A stretch of 64,000 bases of DNA from Psettodes erumei (taxonomy: Eukaryota; Chordata; Actinopteri; Pleuronectiformes; Psettodidae): assembly GCA_016785225.1 (NCBI GenBank), contig JAFBJZ010000224.1:701001-765000 (forward strand). Direction: 5' to 3'. The notes beneath the pieces were generated by a model. That model was given only the letters and a program-made list of their open reading frames with translations, was not told the origin of the DNA and did not search any database. Made by a program: the position numbers and the translations under genes. Numbering within the stretch: the first letter of the stretch is position 1; every line of letters starts with the position of its first letter. Below are positions 36,091-46,960 of this stretch, piece after piece.

Positions 36091-37130
36091 TGACGGGCGG
36101 AAAACAAGAATTGCTGTTTTTCTGTCCGTCTTCTCTGAGCGGCGCGCGACGGAAGCGCCCGCCGATTGGAGCGGCGGCTGCGCCTTAGCCTCCCTCTCCC
36201 TCCCTTTTCGGATGTGAATGAGCGGCTTCATTAACTGGGCGCTGTTTCATCAGAGCGGGAGTCGAGCCGTAAAAGATGGCGCCGGGGGTAACCGGGTTTT
36301 GAGGTCGACTTATTCCAAAACCCAATGAAATTACGGCGCCCCCCTTGAGTTGCTACCTGCGTCGCTGACACGTTTGCAGAGTGGAAAAGTTGACAACAAA
36401 TGCGTGCTCTGGTTCGCTCTGGTGATGTCACAGAGAAGATGAGGCTGTGTGCGTTTTTTCAAATTGTCAGCAAATGCCGTGAGAGACCAAAGCTGAGAAA
36501 AGCGTTGTCTGTGCATGTGTGTGTGTTTGTGTGTGTGTGTGGCCAAAGCCTGATAAAGCTAAAAACACAGGGATCAGTCACTGCTGCACTGGGAGACAGG
36601 CTCCTTTGTTACAGTCAGCACGAGCGCTGCAGTTTATTTTGCATCAGTCGAACGCACAAAATGTGACAGCGTTTTGGGATTGCTCGTGGTGTGGTATACA
36701 TGTCGGCTTGACTGGTGCGTAACGTCAGACTCTGGACGACATCATCTATATTTACAGTACATCCAATAAGAACAGTGAAAGTCTTCCTTGCTCTACATCG
36801 TTTCTGTTTGCACGGTCTTGGAAAAATAACCTTAATTATTGATGAGTGGTTTGATGGCGGCATCTGATAATTTTCTTTTAAGATCCAACAACAATTAAAA
36901 TTCAGAATGAATATCACGTTGTGATGCTCTTGAAAATTACAGCCTGAAGGTTTGCCAAATTCAATACCGATGCATAAGTGTAATCTGATGTACATTGGGA
37001 AAATTCTTTTTAAGACTCGTGCAAATCGATGTCGGTTGTGTAAATCGAGCGACTCGAGGAAGTGCAGAACGCTCTGATAATCTGAGGCGAGACGTCGGCG
37101 GCCCGTGCGCGCCGTACCCCTTTTGTCGGG
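36091..37130. other. Mixed non-coding sequence, GC-rich at both ends
   Basis: 36130-36310 is CpG-rich and holds AAGATGGCGCC, close to a YY1 site. A (GT)n tract lies at about 36515-36541, TAATTA at 36833-36838 in an AT-rich block (36800-36960), and CpG-rich sequence again at 37040-37130. No gene recognised. Confidence 0.4.
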
Positions 37131-37990
37131 GGGGGGGATTTAAATGAAAGTATTCATTCGTGACCTGTTTCTAAAGCTCGACGCGCTCAGGAGGAGTGAG
37201 TGTCACAGAGAGGGACGTCAGGAAGTGATAAGACAGACTAATGCTTTGCTTTTTGGTCTGCTGGCGGGATCGGCTGACAACAACAACAAAAATAGAGACT
37301 ATTACCAGCCTCATCCTTCAGAGACGCATACTGTACATCCATTTTAACTGATAGGTGCCACTGCGCGGATTCATATGCTGTGCTATTTGGTTTCATTAAT
37401 CCGCTTCTGCTCCCTCACGCCCGCTCCTGCCATCTTGATGTCACAGCTCCAAGTAAATTGTCTCATGTAGTTAACAGACAATTGCTCATTATCTGCTCGC
37501 TCCCCGATCCAATTCTTGGGGATTATTCCTCAATTAAAGGTTATTTCGGCTGTTATTGGAGGTGATGTGGCCCTGCTTTGAACCTGCTCGAGCGCCGGAG
37601 GATGAGTAAATGACCCCGGAAAGAGAAAAAGAAGAACAAATCCCTGCGTTAACCCTCTTCAGTGTAAAAAAAAATTACTATTTCATGAAGCGTGAAAACA
37701 CCCAGGCAGGCGTTCTGTAAATTACTGTTAAATATAATAGCTTTGTTGGTGCTGAAGAATACAGGACTGCTGGACTTTGTGGTTGGTGAAAGCGCAGGCT
37801 TCCCCGCTAATGAAGAGGCGGGTAAAGAGCGGGACGCGAGTGAACAATGCGCCGGGGCTGTCGCATGACGCTCTTGATCATTACTTACCCACAGACGTCC
37901 AATGTCACGCACAATATCCCCGGGTTTGCCCTTCATAGGTTGTTGTGCATCCCGCGATCGCTCCGACTCGCCTAATGATAACGGGCAGCG
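37131..37990. promoter_or_regulatory. Possible regulatory blocks
   Basis: 37370-37570 is repeat-free, with CATTAATCC, CAATTGCTCATTATC and CCTCAATTAAAGG words. 37860-37985 has a similar texture, with TCATTACTTACCC. The 170-codon minus frame at 37649-38161 is Arg-rich and crosses poly-T and CpG-rich sequence; I reject it as coding. Confidence 0.35.
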
Positions 37991-38710
37991 ATTACGCCCG
38001 CGCGCCTGCGCCCTCGGACACAAAAAACAAGCTCGCGCGCGGGGGAAAACAAACTCGGCCCGTGCCCGCCTGCCTCGCCTCCTCCCGCGGCCTTTTTTTT
38101 TTTTTGTTTTAGCAAGGAAGATAAATATCCCTGTAATAGAAAAAGCCTGCTCCTGATGCATTTTCAGCAGTCCGCTGCTTCAATTACATGTATTTACTTA
38201 CAAGTCTGAATTTATTCTCTGCCCGCCGCGGTCCGATTTGTTTGGAATGGTAAATGAAAAGGTCTCCGCCGCTATTGTGGCAATATTTTTTAACGCTTTG
38301 CCTCGCCAGCGCACCTAGCACTGAACTGCCTTTGTGGGAATTGTTTAATAAATCAGCGAAAGGGGGGGGTGAGATTGTTGAGACGGGGCGGTGGGTTGGG
38401 AGTGCGCCTCGAGCCCCTGCGATGAAAAGAGCGTTTTATAAATTGCAGCCTCATCGCTATGAAAGACCCCTACAATGCGATCCCGTGCCGAGGGGAGGGG
38501 GATTAGAGGCGAGGTCGGGGTATCATTGGACCGAGGCGTACGAGCCGGCGCTTTACCGCGGGAAGTGTGCGAAGTGGTCGCGCTACTGCATTCCACGACC
38601 GGGGGAACGTCGGCAGCACGAAGCCGCGGTTAGATTTCACGGGGGCCGTACGCGTGTGATGTCAGCGTATGGATATCGGGGGTGGGGGGGACTGAGCTGG
38701 CGTGCTGGTG
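37991..38710. other. CpG-rich sequence around an AT-rich core
   Basis: 37995-38095 is very rich in CpG and GCGC. 38100-38350 becomes AT-leaning, with T and G runs. 38390-38700 is again CpG-bearing. The 160-codon frame at 38254-38736 begins in the AT-rich part and has no recognisable domain. Confidence 0.4.
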
Positions 38711-39300
38711 GGGTGGCACGCTTATTGAGATCATGATTATAGCTGTGTCTAAACTCCGGTCCCTTTGTGACAGAGCCATTAGCAGGCTGTCACACTCTTC
38801 AGCGCACTCTGCGTCTGTGGCCGCTAATGCTAATACACTGGCTGCTGCCCGCGCTCACACGAGTAGATTATGCCCAGCGCCGTGGCGTCGGCCCCCGGAC
38901 TCTTCGGATGCATTTTCAAAGAAATGCAAATGAATGATGTCTCTTTTTCTGTCGTCGTTAAATTAGTTGCCATTTCTTGGCGTGTGTGCCGCCGCTCGGT
39001 CATGGATCCGGTATCATACCTATCTTGGCCTGTCTTGCCCCCCCCCCCCAAAATACTTTCTATTGCTTTCCATTGCTGGTTTATACAAGCAGGGCCAAGA
39101 CACACCAGGCTGCAAAGTCACATTGCCAAATTGATTGCCCATTTAAAAGGATTGTGGCTTTTACAAGGTTTGGCCTCCTTCAGTTGAGTGCAAATCGAGT
39201 GCCACTATATTAAGTGGTAAGACCAGAGTGCTGATAGATTACCTTTGGCCACTCTGTTTAATTGTTGGACTTTGGTGGCAAACCTGTTAAAAGATAAAAG
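38711..39300. promoter_or_regulatory. Candidate conserved non-coding element with octamer
   Basis: Octamer ATGCAAAT at 38924-38931, in the context AAAGAAATGCAAATGAATGATG, where a possible SOX-like TTTC/GAAA word lies directly upstream. 39060-39290 is repeat-poor, with TTGCC and CCATTTAAAAGG words. A C run at 39041-39049 splits the block. Confidence 0.4.
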
Positions 39301-39431
39301 TGGGGGTGGGTTGGGGGGGGTGTGGAAAGGAAAAGAGCTAAATCGAGAATGTTAAATATTGAAGTGTTTGCTGGAGGGCTAATGAAATTAACAATGCAAG
39401 TAAACAGCCTCCTGCAAGTGCCAGCACCATA

Positions 39432-39455
39432 TCCTCCTCCTCCTCCTCCTCCTCC
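39432..39455. repeat. (TCC)n microsatellite
   Basis: Eight TCC units. The proline run in the overlapping plus-strand frame comes from this repeat. Confidence 0.9.
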
Positions 39456-39529
39456 GCCTCGCTTTCGTCCCCGTCCCTCATTGGCTTATCACGAGGAGAG
39501 CTTCGGGGCCTCATGTGAGGGTGGGGTGA

Positions 39530-39554
39530 GTGTGTGTGTGTGTGTGCGTGCGCG
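39530..39554. repeat. Alternating purine-pyrimidine tract (GT/GC)
   Basis: Twenty-five bases of strict purine-pyrimidine alternation, (GT) passing into GCGTGCGCG. Such tracts are known to favour Z-DNA under negative supercoiling. Confidence 0.85.
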
Positions 39555-40140
39555 CCCTCTCACAGGTGCACACGCATGCACGGATGGTTTAGGGAGGAGA
39601 AGCGCGGGGGGTGATCCAAGGTCAGAAACCTCAGTATTAGCTCCATCGCCGTCCCGCCAGACCCTCCTCCGCGCCCAGCTCTATCTCCACCGTGCTGCAT
39701 CAGCTCTGTGGCATCGTTAACCGTAATCCGCCTCCCTGCCTTTACCTCTGGCCGAGCGGCACGACCGGGCTCCGGGGCTTCATAACCAAGACCAAATCCC
39801 TTTCCATTTGAGTCGTCGTTTGCATACTCACGCTTTCATTTCCTCAAATTCCGACGCCATCTGTGAAACCAAGTTGCACCGTTTTGGAATCTTTGCCATT
39901 TATATAAAAAAATAATACAAGCTACACTGATCATAACTGTTTTTCTAATAATTTAGTTGTTGAGGGATGAAGCACAGCCTTGTTTCCTCATCGTTGACGT
40001 GAAACAGCTCGGTGTGACATAATCATGTCAGCACAGGCTTATTGCTGCTGTTCTCTCAGATGGAGATGTCGTTAGCGGTCGGGCAGCTAGCTGGGGGCTT
40101 GGCTCTGCCGCATTTGTTTTTTTTTTTGGGTAACACAGGC

Positions 40141-40149
40141 CACACACGT

Positions 40150-40191
<42 letters not shown>
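40141..40191. repeat. Long (CA)n array with strict alternation
   Basis: Fifty-one bases alternate pyrimidine and purine without a break: CACACACGTG followed by about twenty CA units. It is the longest alternating tract found here, and a second array lies 117 bases downstream. Confidence 0.95.
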
Positions 40192-40193
<2 letters not shown>

Positions 40194-40306
40194 GGAACAG
40201 ATCTGCTGTAAAGCCGCTGGAAGCCAGGAGAAGGAGCTTATCCCCACTACACATTCTTCCTGAGGGCAGCACTGGACAGCTGGCACATATAGTGTACAAC
40301 TGTGCA

Positions 40307-40308
<2 letters not shown>

Positions 40309-40352
<44 letters not shown>
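40309..40352. repeat. (CA)n microsatellite
   Basis: Twenty-two pure CA units, in the same orientation as the array at 40141-40191. The 117-base spacer is ordinary mixed sequence. Confidence 0.95.
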
Positions 40353-40356
<4 letters not shown>

Positions 40357-40720
40357 TGCATACAGTATAAACACAGACTTCAATAGACATGAATGAACAT
40401 GTACAAATTCAGTGTTTTATGCGGTCAGCGCGTGCACGAATTTTCTGGTTAGTTAATGCAGATTAACAACAATGGCTGTGTATATGTATAAGCACACACA
40501 CACTCACACACACGAGCCGGGGTTACCGCAAGGTGAACCCATCCAGTTGGCGGACAGTTGGCTTCGGAAGACACCCAGCGGAGCCTGGGTTGGAGGGTCC
40601 CCCTCCGTCCCCCAGAGGACGGGCTCTGGCGCAGATGTGTGTCCCCCGGGTGAGGGGGGGGCGTGCTTAAATCCCGTCCGACCGACGGCAGCGATGAGAA
40701 GAGCGGAGCTCGATAAAATC

Positions 40721-42180
40721 AGTTCCTCCCAGATTAATCTGCCCTCCCGTTCTTTTGTCCCTTTTACATTAAGATGGACCGAGTCCTGAGGAGATTCCAG
40801 CGAATAAGAAGCAAATCAGGAGTACCACTTTAATAACTTAGGTACAGTAGATATAAACTTACTGGTACAAAGGCTAGGTCGACACGTAATGCTTAGTTTG
40901 GAAAATTTTTTGAATTCTTCCTGCAAAACTAACACACAAATTGCGTTTGTGAATGCTGCCACTGAAGTAAAATGGTTTATCAGTCGGCATCGCTGCTTCA
41001 CGATTACCTGCACGACGTCATCAGATGATAGAAAGTGACTTCAGTTCTCGTATTGTAGTATATCAAAGTATTTGGCAGCATATTTGTCAGTCTACAGTAT
41101 GTGGGTAGGTCTGGACCAGCTGTGAACTGCAGTCTGTCCTCCAGAAACTAATCATTATCTAATTAGAAGTGATTTAATCCTTCCCTCATAACTATGATAA
41201 GCGTGAACCTTCTTTCTTTTTTGTTAAATTTTGGCCCCGCCTGTAAAGTCTGACCCGCTCTGAGAGATTTATGACCCCGCAACCTCCCCCCACCCTGTTT
41301 TCTTTACACTTTAGGACATGAAATTCCTGCTCGCTCAGAGACATTAAATCTATCACTTCCCAGCCTCAGTCAATGGCTACCCGACCTGGTGGAGTTTTTT
41401 GTTTTTTTTTTTTTACTGACCCCCTGTCGATGCCCGAGCATCTGAGCTCCGGGTCTGGCCGACGCGTTCCCACAGAGGTAAACAACCATTTCAGCTGCAC
41501 TGTTTCTTCGACGCCAGCCTTTTTAGCATCACGCGCCACTGGTGGCAACCATCTTAACAGCCCCCCCCCCCAGAGAGTGTACTCTGAGTCTGGGATTTGG
41601 TTTCACTAACAAAGCCGTTTTCGGAGTTTGCTCTGGTTTGCATGAATATTCATGCCCTGTTGCTTGGCTCAGTACGTCCTCATAAAAAACACTTGGCTCC
41701 ATTTTCTTTTTTACTTCTACCTGCAGCATGTTATCCCATTGTTTTTGTTTTTTATATAGAGATACACAGGTCGGAATTTATTTTCAAATATCATTTTTTT
41801 GCAGGATTTTTTTTCCAAGCCAGCATTGTGAGGGGGGAAAAAATCATTTTCCCAGTGGCTGATGATAAACTTAACCTCAACTCTGTGAAAATGTTAGACG
41901 TTAATTTTAAAGTTTGAAAAAAGATTCAGGTGTTGAATAGAAATCTGTCAACAGAAAAATAACCAAAATAGTTTTCCTTACCGACCCCATGGTGTAAATA
42001 GTTTTAGGTGTAAAGAGTGTGCAGTAGATGGACAGTGTGCATCAGGTGGTAAAACTGCTGACCAGAATAAAATTAAAGTTGCAATCAGTGAGAAGGAGGA
42101 CACTTTTCTAAAGAGCGAAAACCTTGAATTCTTATCTAACATCTCCAACGTGAACCTCGCATGTCCCCCATTTTCATTAT
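40721..42180. other. Non-coding sequence with a POU dimer palindrome
   Basis: 40820-41220 is AT-leaning and includes CTAATCATTATCTAATTAGAAG, cited here in outline, with TAATTA at 41160-41165. A T run lies at 41402-41414 and a C run near 41562. A 16-base palindrome is at 41640-41655. The rest is ordinary. No domain-bearing frame. Confidence 0.4.
41640..41655. promoter_or_regulatory. POU-dimer (MORE-type) palindrome
   Basis: GCATGAATATTCATGC is a perfect 16-base palindrome. Its core, ATGAATATTCAT, matches the known homodimer (MORE-class) site bound by POU3F/Brn-2-type factors. A half match, GAATATTCAT, lies at 63015-63024. Binding is inferred from motif identity alone. Confidence 0.45.
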
Positions 42181-44100
42181 TTTGAAAGTGGCTGCTTGAA
42201 GGTCTTGATTGATTTTGAAGCCTGTGTGTGTGTTTGTGTGTGTGTGTGTGCGCGTGTCACGCTATCCGTCTTTCTCTGGAGGATTTGTTTCTGAGCCGAC
42301 AGTGGTCAGCGAAGGCAGGTGGCGCGGCCTCGTGTCCGGGCCTTGTGTGTTTATCCGCTCCATAAACGAATCACGAACAAGCGGCGTTTGCGAGCGGCGC
42401 TTTGTTTGCCCCCCCCCCTCCCCGTGATGCTGTTTAGTGTTGACTTCTGCATTCAGGGACTCTTCGCGCTTCACCGCGGGGGTGATGAAGGGCCGCAAAC
42501 GCCTCAACGCTAATTGTGAAAGTGTATAGACGTTGCTAACATACAAATTGGTTTATTCTCGCGCTCAGCACAAAACTTGGAATCAGTCTTAACTCGGCGA
42601 TCGCTGCAAAACCACATTGTCAATACGTAGAAATTTCACCGTGTGGAGTCCTCGAGGTTAATAGATTTCTTTACCTCTCAGCCAAAGTGGCACAGTGTTA
42701 TTTTTGTGCGACTGTGTGAAGTAACAAGGTGGAACAGGCATGAAGTCTCAGTCGGCTTAAAATATTCCTCTGACTGGGTGAAAGGCTTCATGGCGGTGAC
42801 GTTTCCTCTGTTTTATGCCCACCCCCACCCGGTTTCCTCTTCCTCGCTCACCTCTTCCTCCCGCTATCGAGCCCTGCATTACCCACAGCTGTTTTTTAGA
42901 TGGGGGGGGGGGATTAACATAGCATTAACGGCTTACACCGTTTTCCTCTGTCGGTCTCTCGCTCTTTGTTACTTTTCTGAGTTAAAATAGAGGATTTGAT
43001 TTTTTTTCTTCTTCTTTTCCTTTTCTCCTTTGTCTTCCGCACAACATCAGAGCGAAGCCAAAATGAAGATGCCAGTTACATTAAGAGATATTCCACGGGG
43101 GGCTGGAGGCGAAGCGCGGCGCTTTGACTGAGAAACAGCGAGGCGCTGCGCGGCGCCCCCAGAGGACCGGCCCAGTGTCTGATGTTGATTTAGCTGTCGA
43201 ACGTCGGTTATTCCCGCACGCCTCGGAATCTCGTTATAACCGCGTTGAATTAATTTGGACGGCCTCCAAAGAAAACCGAAGCGACAGAGGAAATGGGGGG
43301 GGGTATTTATTTAGATTTAGGTAGAGCAGTAAAGAGAGCGGTGGAGCCAGCGGTGGAGTTGCATTTGGACGGTCGCGATGTTCTTGCGGTGTTGTCTCCT
43401 TCTACAGATAGGTGTGCAGCTCCCCCAGACTTTAACAAACCACAGTGTAAGTGATCCAGCGTGAACACCTCCCTCCCTACCAGGATTTAAACTCTTCCTC
43501 TGCGTGTTGACGAGAACCCGATTTGCATTTTCTGATCACACGTGCGCTGTGTGACGGGGCAGTTTGATGTGCTTTACGTTCGTGGCGAGCTGAATTCTTT
43601 TTAAAATCCACTTTTATTCATTGTTCTTCGGGCAGGTGTCAGCTGAAGAATGAGCAGACGCATCGCTCTCTGCCACTGTTACTTTTGCACACAACAAAAA
43701 AAACAACCCCTTGGATTATTTTTGTTCCCTTGCGTTTTACATGATGCGGTACAACTTCTGCCTGTGGCGCTGTAGCCCCCTCCTCCCCAATCCGCCCTGT
43801 CCTTTAAGGTTGCTTGCGTGCCTGTATCCTTTTTACGGCCTGTTTGCGTCAGTGAACTCCAGCACGAGCTGTGTTTAATTGCTCCTGATGCGCAGCGGGT
43901 AGCGATCCCCCCGGGGCCCGGGGGCCTGTATGCATGGCCGCCCAGGAAAGACATCTGCCCCCGTCAGCCACCTCGATGCCACCAAGCAACCCCCCCACCA
44001 CCACCCCCTGATCCCCCTTCAGCCGCCACAGAGAGCTCCTGTGGGCCAACAATACGTGTTTGAGGGTTCCCTGCTGAAACTCTCCATCGCCTCTCCGTCG
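42181..44100. other. Non-coding background
   Basis: A GT/CG alternating tract at 42235-42257, a C run near 42411-42418, a G run near 42903-42911, an octamer at 43521-43528, and CpG-rich stretches at 42300-42400 and 43100-43230. The Pro/His-rich frame at 43930-44112 lies over C-rich repeats and has no domain. Confidence 0.45.
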
Positions 44101-44260
44101 CACTCATGCTGAACACTTGAATTGCCCAAACGGGGAGTTTTGGTGGCGATTAAGTGCAATTACTAAGTGTAATTAATGGTGCTGAAGTGTTAATTGTAAG
44201 TCAACCTCTTCCTGTCGTAACTAATACCCTGCTTTTTGCAGATTTTTAATAGATATTGTC
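44101..44260. promoter_or_regulatory. Small candidate homeodomain-site cluster
   Basis: GCAATTACTAAGTG, then GTGTAATTAATGGTG (TAATTA at 44170-44175), then GTGTTAATTG: three ATTA-type sites in about 50 bases with similar GTGT flanks. This looks like a short, densely packed homeodomain site array. Confidence 0.4.
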
Positions 44261-44336
44261 TTCCTCTTCTCCATGTGTGCAGGCAGGTGAAGATGAGGTT
44301 TTAAGCAGCTTTTCCTGGTATGAATATGCTCCGTTT

Positions 44337-44359
44337 AAAAAAAAAAAAAAAAAAAAAAA
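44337..44359. repeat. Poly-A tract (about 23 A)
   Basis: Longest mononucleotide run in the window. No retroposed body precedes it on the plus strand that I can recognise. Confidence 0.9.
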
Positions 44360-44807
44360 CCCATCATGGCTGCAGTGTGCAGGCAAAACTTGTGGAGTGA
44401 AGAACATGCGATAAGCAAGGCCAACAGCAGGCAGCATGCTGCAAGTCTGCATTGTGCGGCCGTGCTCGCCGTCTGCCGGAAACCTCAAGTGACTTCCACG
44501 ACAGGGGTCAGAGGTCGCGAGCTCTCACGGCCCTCGACAAGCTGCGGCTGATTGCCCTTGTTTCCCCCCGAGGAAAGCCGAGTGCTGCAAACACAGTCCC
44601 CCCCCCACCCCCTGCGAGAAAACAAATTGGCCACCCAATGACTCCTGTCATTTTGAACACTCCTTAAAAGCCTGAATCACCGGCTGAACCTTTATGGACA
44701 CCGAGCTCTTGCTCCCTGCGCTCGAGGGCAAGTCCAGCACTGCCCAGGGAAATGACATGAGATGCGTTTATCATTCAGGATTGAGCAGAGCTCTGTCAGA
44801 TACGCAG

Positions 44808-44810
<3 letters not shown>

Positions 44811-44838
<28 letters not shown>
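44811..44838. repeat. (GT)14 microsatellite
   Basis: Fourteen pure GT units. The His/Thr run in the minus-strand frame is an artefact of it. Confidence 0.95.
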
Positions 44839-46360
44839 CTGTTAGCGTGTGAGGGGTTGAAAACACGGCATGAAATGAAACATCTGTCTTTCTTCCCGCA
44901 TTGCTCCAGGGCCTAAGGAGACATTTATAGCGAGCAGCAAAGCAACGGTTTCGTTTGTCATGTAAGTTACCAGAACCACAGGATAAAGTCATTACTTCAG
45001 GGCGCTGCTACCCCCACCCGCACCCACCCCATCTTGTCAAGAGCTACACAATGTCCCTGTAAGCACAGTGGTACTTTATGGCATATACAAGAAATAAACT
45101 GCAATCATCGCACCAGCAGTGCACCCAACAGGAATAGGTTCCAGATTCATTATGACAAGATGAAGCCGCACGCCTTTTTTTTTTTCTCCTCTCTCTCTCC
45201 TCCTACGTCTTCTCGCTCAAATGGTAAGTCAATTTGTTGGCTTTGTCAATCCCAGGGGACCTTTTTTGAATGTGTCACATCACATCAGCGTATTGCCCCT
45301 CCTCGACGTGCCGACAGCCCCCTCCCCAGCGGCAATGACACTAAGTGCACCCCTGTGTTCCTCCCCGCACGGCTCCTCTACGGATGTATTCTAAACAGGT
45401 TTTGACAAGGCGACTTATGTTGTAGACTATGATGATAGCTGCCTCCCCTCCGCCGACAAGAAAGACATTTTGTCAGTAAACAAAGTGGAAAGAAAAGAAG
45501 TCTGCCTGCATTATCTGATCCCGTGGAGCTCGGCATATTACAAGCGAGACTGAAAGACGGACGGTTTCCTTGGTGACAGCACAAAGGTCAAGAAAAGTTT
45601 TTCCCGTCCTCGGTAAACAGGCTGAAGTGAGGGGACGCGTGTAGTTCACAAGCCTTGGGCCCGGAGCCATGAGAGAGAGAGGGGGCTTTCGCTTGGCGGC
45701 GAATCGTGTACCCGGAGCCGTCATCGCGAGATGGAGGACATTCTTCACCTTTTAATTAAACATGGAGGAAACAGAGTGGCGCCAGAGGCCCAGTGCCCTT
45801 AATCAAGCACTGTAAGGTCAACGGAGAATGCCGGACTACTGCTAAAACGGAGTCTGTCTCGATGGGGAGACAAAGTGAGAATGAATGAGGAAAGGGAGGG
45901 ACTGTACAGGGCTTTTAAGAGCTCAGATTACTGCAGGTTGCCGGTGGAAACGGCTGCATCCAGCCCGCATCGGCGACAGCGTGAGAAAGCTAAGATGCAG
46001 AGGGGCGAGCTGAATATTTCAGTAAATGGGGGGGAGAAAAAAAAAATATGTCAAGCAGGAAAAAAATAAAGTTGAATTTGTCCGAAGGTTAACAGAGGGC
46101 TCCCTAAGATAAACACCAGAGGAAAGAGAAGAAGAAAAAAGACAATATGGCAGCATTAAGAGTAAGAGCAGGGAGTGGTCTTTGCATCGATCGCTTGTGC
46201 AGGAAGGTCCGACATCCGCCAGCGGCGGCGATCGGGCCGAGCCCGGGGCTTCCGGAGACGACAGGGAAGATTGCACGCCGATGGAAAAATGGCAAACCAT
46301 CCTGCCATAAAACACAGAGATGGTATCCAACCCGGCGTACGGGAATAGGCTGATGATGCC

Positions 46361-46700
46361 GCCCGTTGTGTGTGTGTGTGTGTGTGTGCGCGCGCGACTG
46401 TTCGTATGTATGTTTGGGAGGGGGCGCGCTGTGATTTATCACCATTGCAGCGCTCAGCAACAAGTCAGCTGTTGGTGTTTTGACCAGGTGGCCGGGGACA
46501 AAGAGGGCATTCCCCCTCCGGAATAGAAACGCGCTCAGACTACGTGTGCGCGCCTCGATGCAAATCTGTCTAATTTCGCTGTCTCCGCAAGGACGCTTGG
46601 CATCAAGCTGCTCCTCCGCCGCCTTCAGCGACAGTCGCGCCGCAGTGCCGCGCCGCAGTGCCGCGCATACGCGGGGAGCGGCATGCGGCGGCCATTTCCT
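46361..46700. other. Z-DNA-prone tract followed by a CpG-rich segment
   Basis: A 30-base alternating tract at 46367-46396, (TG)11 then (CG)4, is followed at 46535-46690 by CpG-rich sequence. That sequence contains a 13-base direct repeat, GCGCCGCAGTGCC, at 46637-46649 and 46650-46662. It could be a CpG island or start region, but no transcript start can be shown. Confidence 0.5.
46637..46662. repeat. Two-copy 13-bp GC-rich tandem repeat
   Basis: The unit GCGCCGCAGTGCC occurs twice, head to tail, followed by GCGC of a third copy. It is likely a recent slippage duplication in a CpG-rich segment. Confidence 0.9.
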
Positions 46701-46960
46701 CTAAATGTGTCAACAGGATGCCGCTCTCACACTGGGCCTCCCAGAAGATTGATAATGAACGATTGGCTCATTAACAGAGACTATTAGCCATGTCCACATG
46801 TGCGGTCCCGTGAGTGGGTAGAACACTCGCTGAATGGACGCACTACAATATGAAGACTAATTGCCTTTGAAGACGGAGTGTGTATTTTCTCCTCTAACTC
46901 TCCTCGGGCCCACGGGCGGGCCTTAAGTCGCCAATAATTGCCGCAATTTTCGGTGTCATT
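46701..46960. promoter_or_regulatory. Candidate conserved non-coding element
   Basis: Repeat-free AT-leaning block directly after the CpG-rich segment, with GATTGATAATGAACGATTGG, GGCTCATTAACAG and GACTAATTGCC words. The abrupt change of texture on both sides is the main support. Confidence 0.4.

Larger units (their letters stand above)
39301..40720. other. Microsatellite-rich background
   Basis: Contains (TCC)8 at 39432-39455, a GT/GC alternating tract at 39530-39554, two large (CA)n arrays at 40141-40191 and 40309-40352, and a short (CA) tract near 40494-40513. Open frames through these encode Thr/His- or Cys/Val-repeat peptides and are artefacts. No gene recognised. Confidence 0.6.
44261..46360. 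other. Non-coding background with repeats
   Basis: A poly-A tract of about 23 bases at 44337-44359, a C run near 44598-44605, (GT)14 at 44811-44838, T runs near 45175-45185, and TAATTA at 45753-45758. Several open frames overlap without domains. No RNA gene recognised. Confidence 0.5.

Noticed and set aside
37649..38161. 170-codon minus-strand frame
   Set aside because: Arg/Lys-rich product across CpG-rich and poly-T sequence; explained by composition.
40042..40396. Thr/His and Cys/Val repeat peptides
   Set aside because: Pure translation of (CA)n and (GT)n microsatellites.
43930..44112. Small Pro/His-rich protein
   Set aside because: The Pro/His run comes from C-rich simple sequence; no homologous family is recognised.
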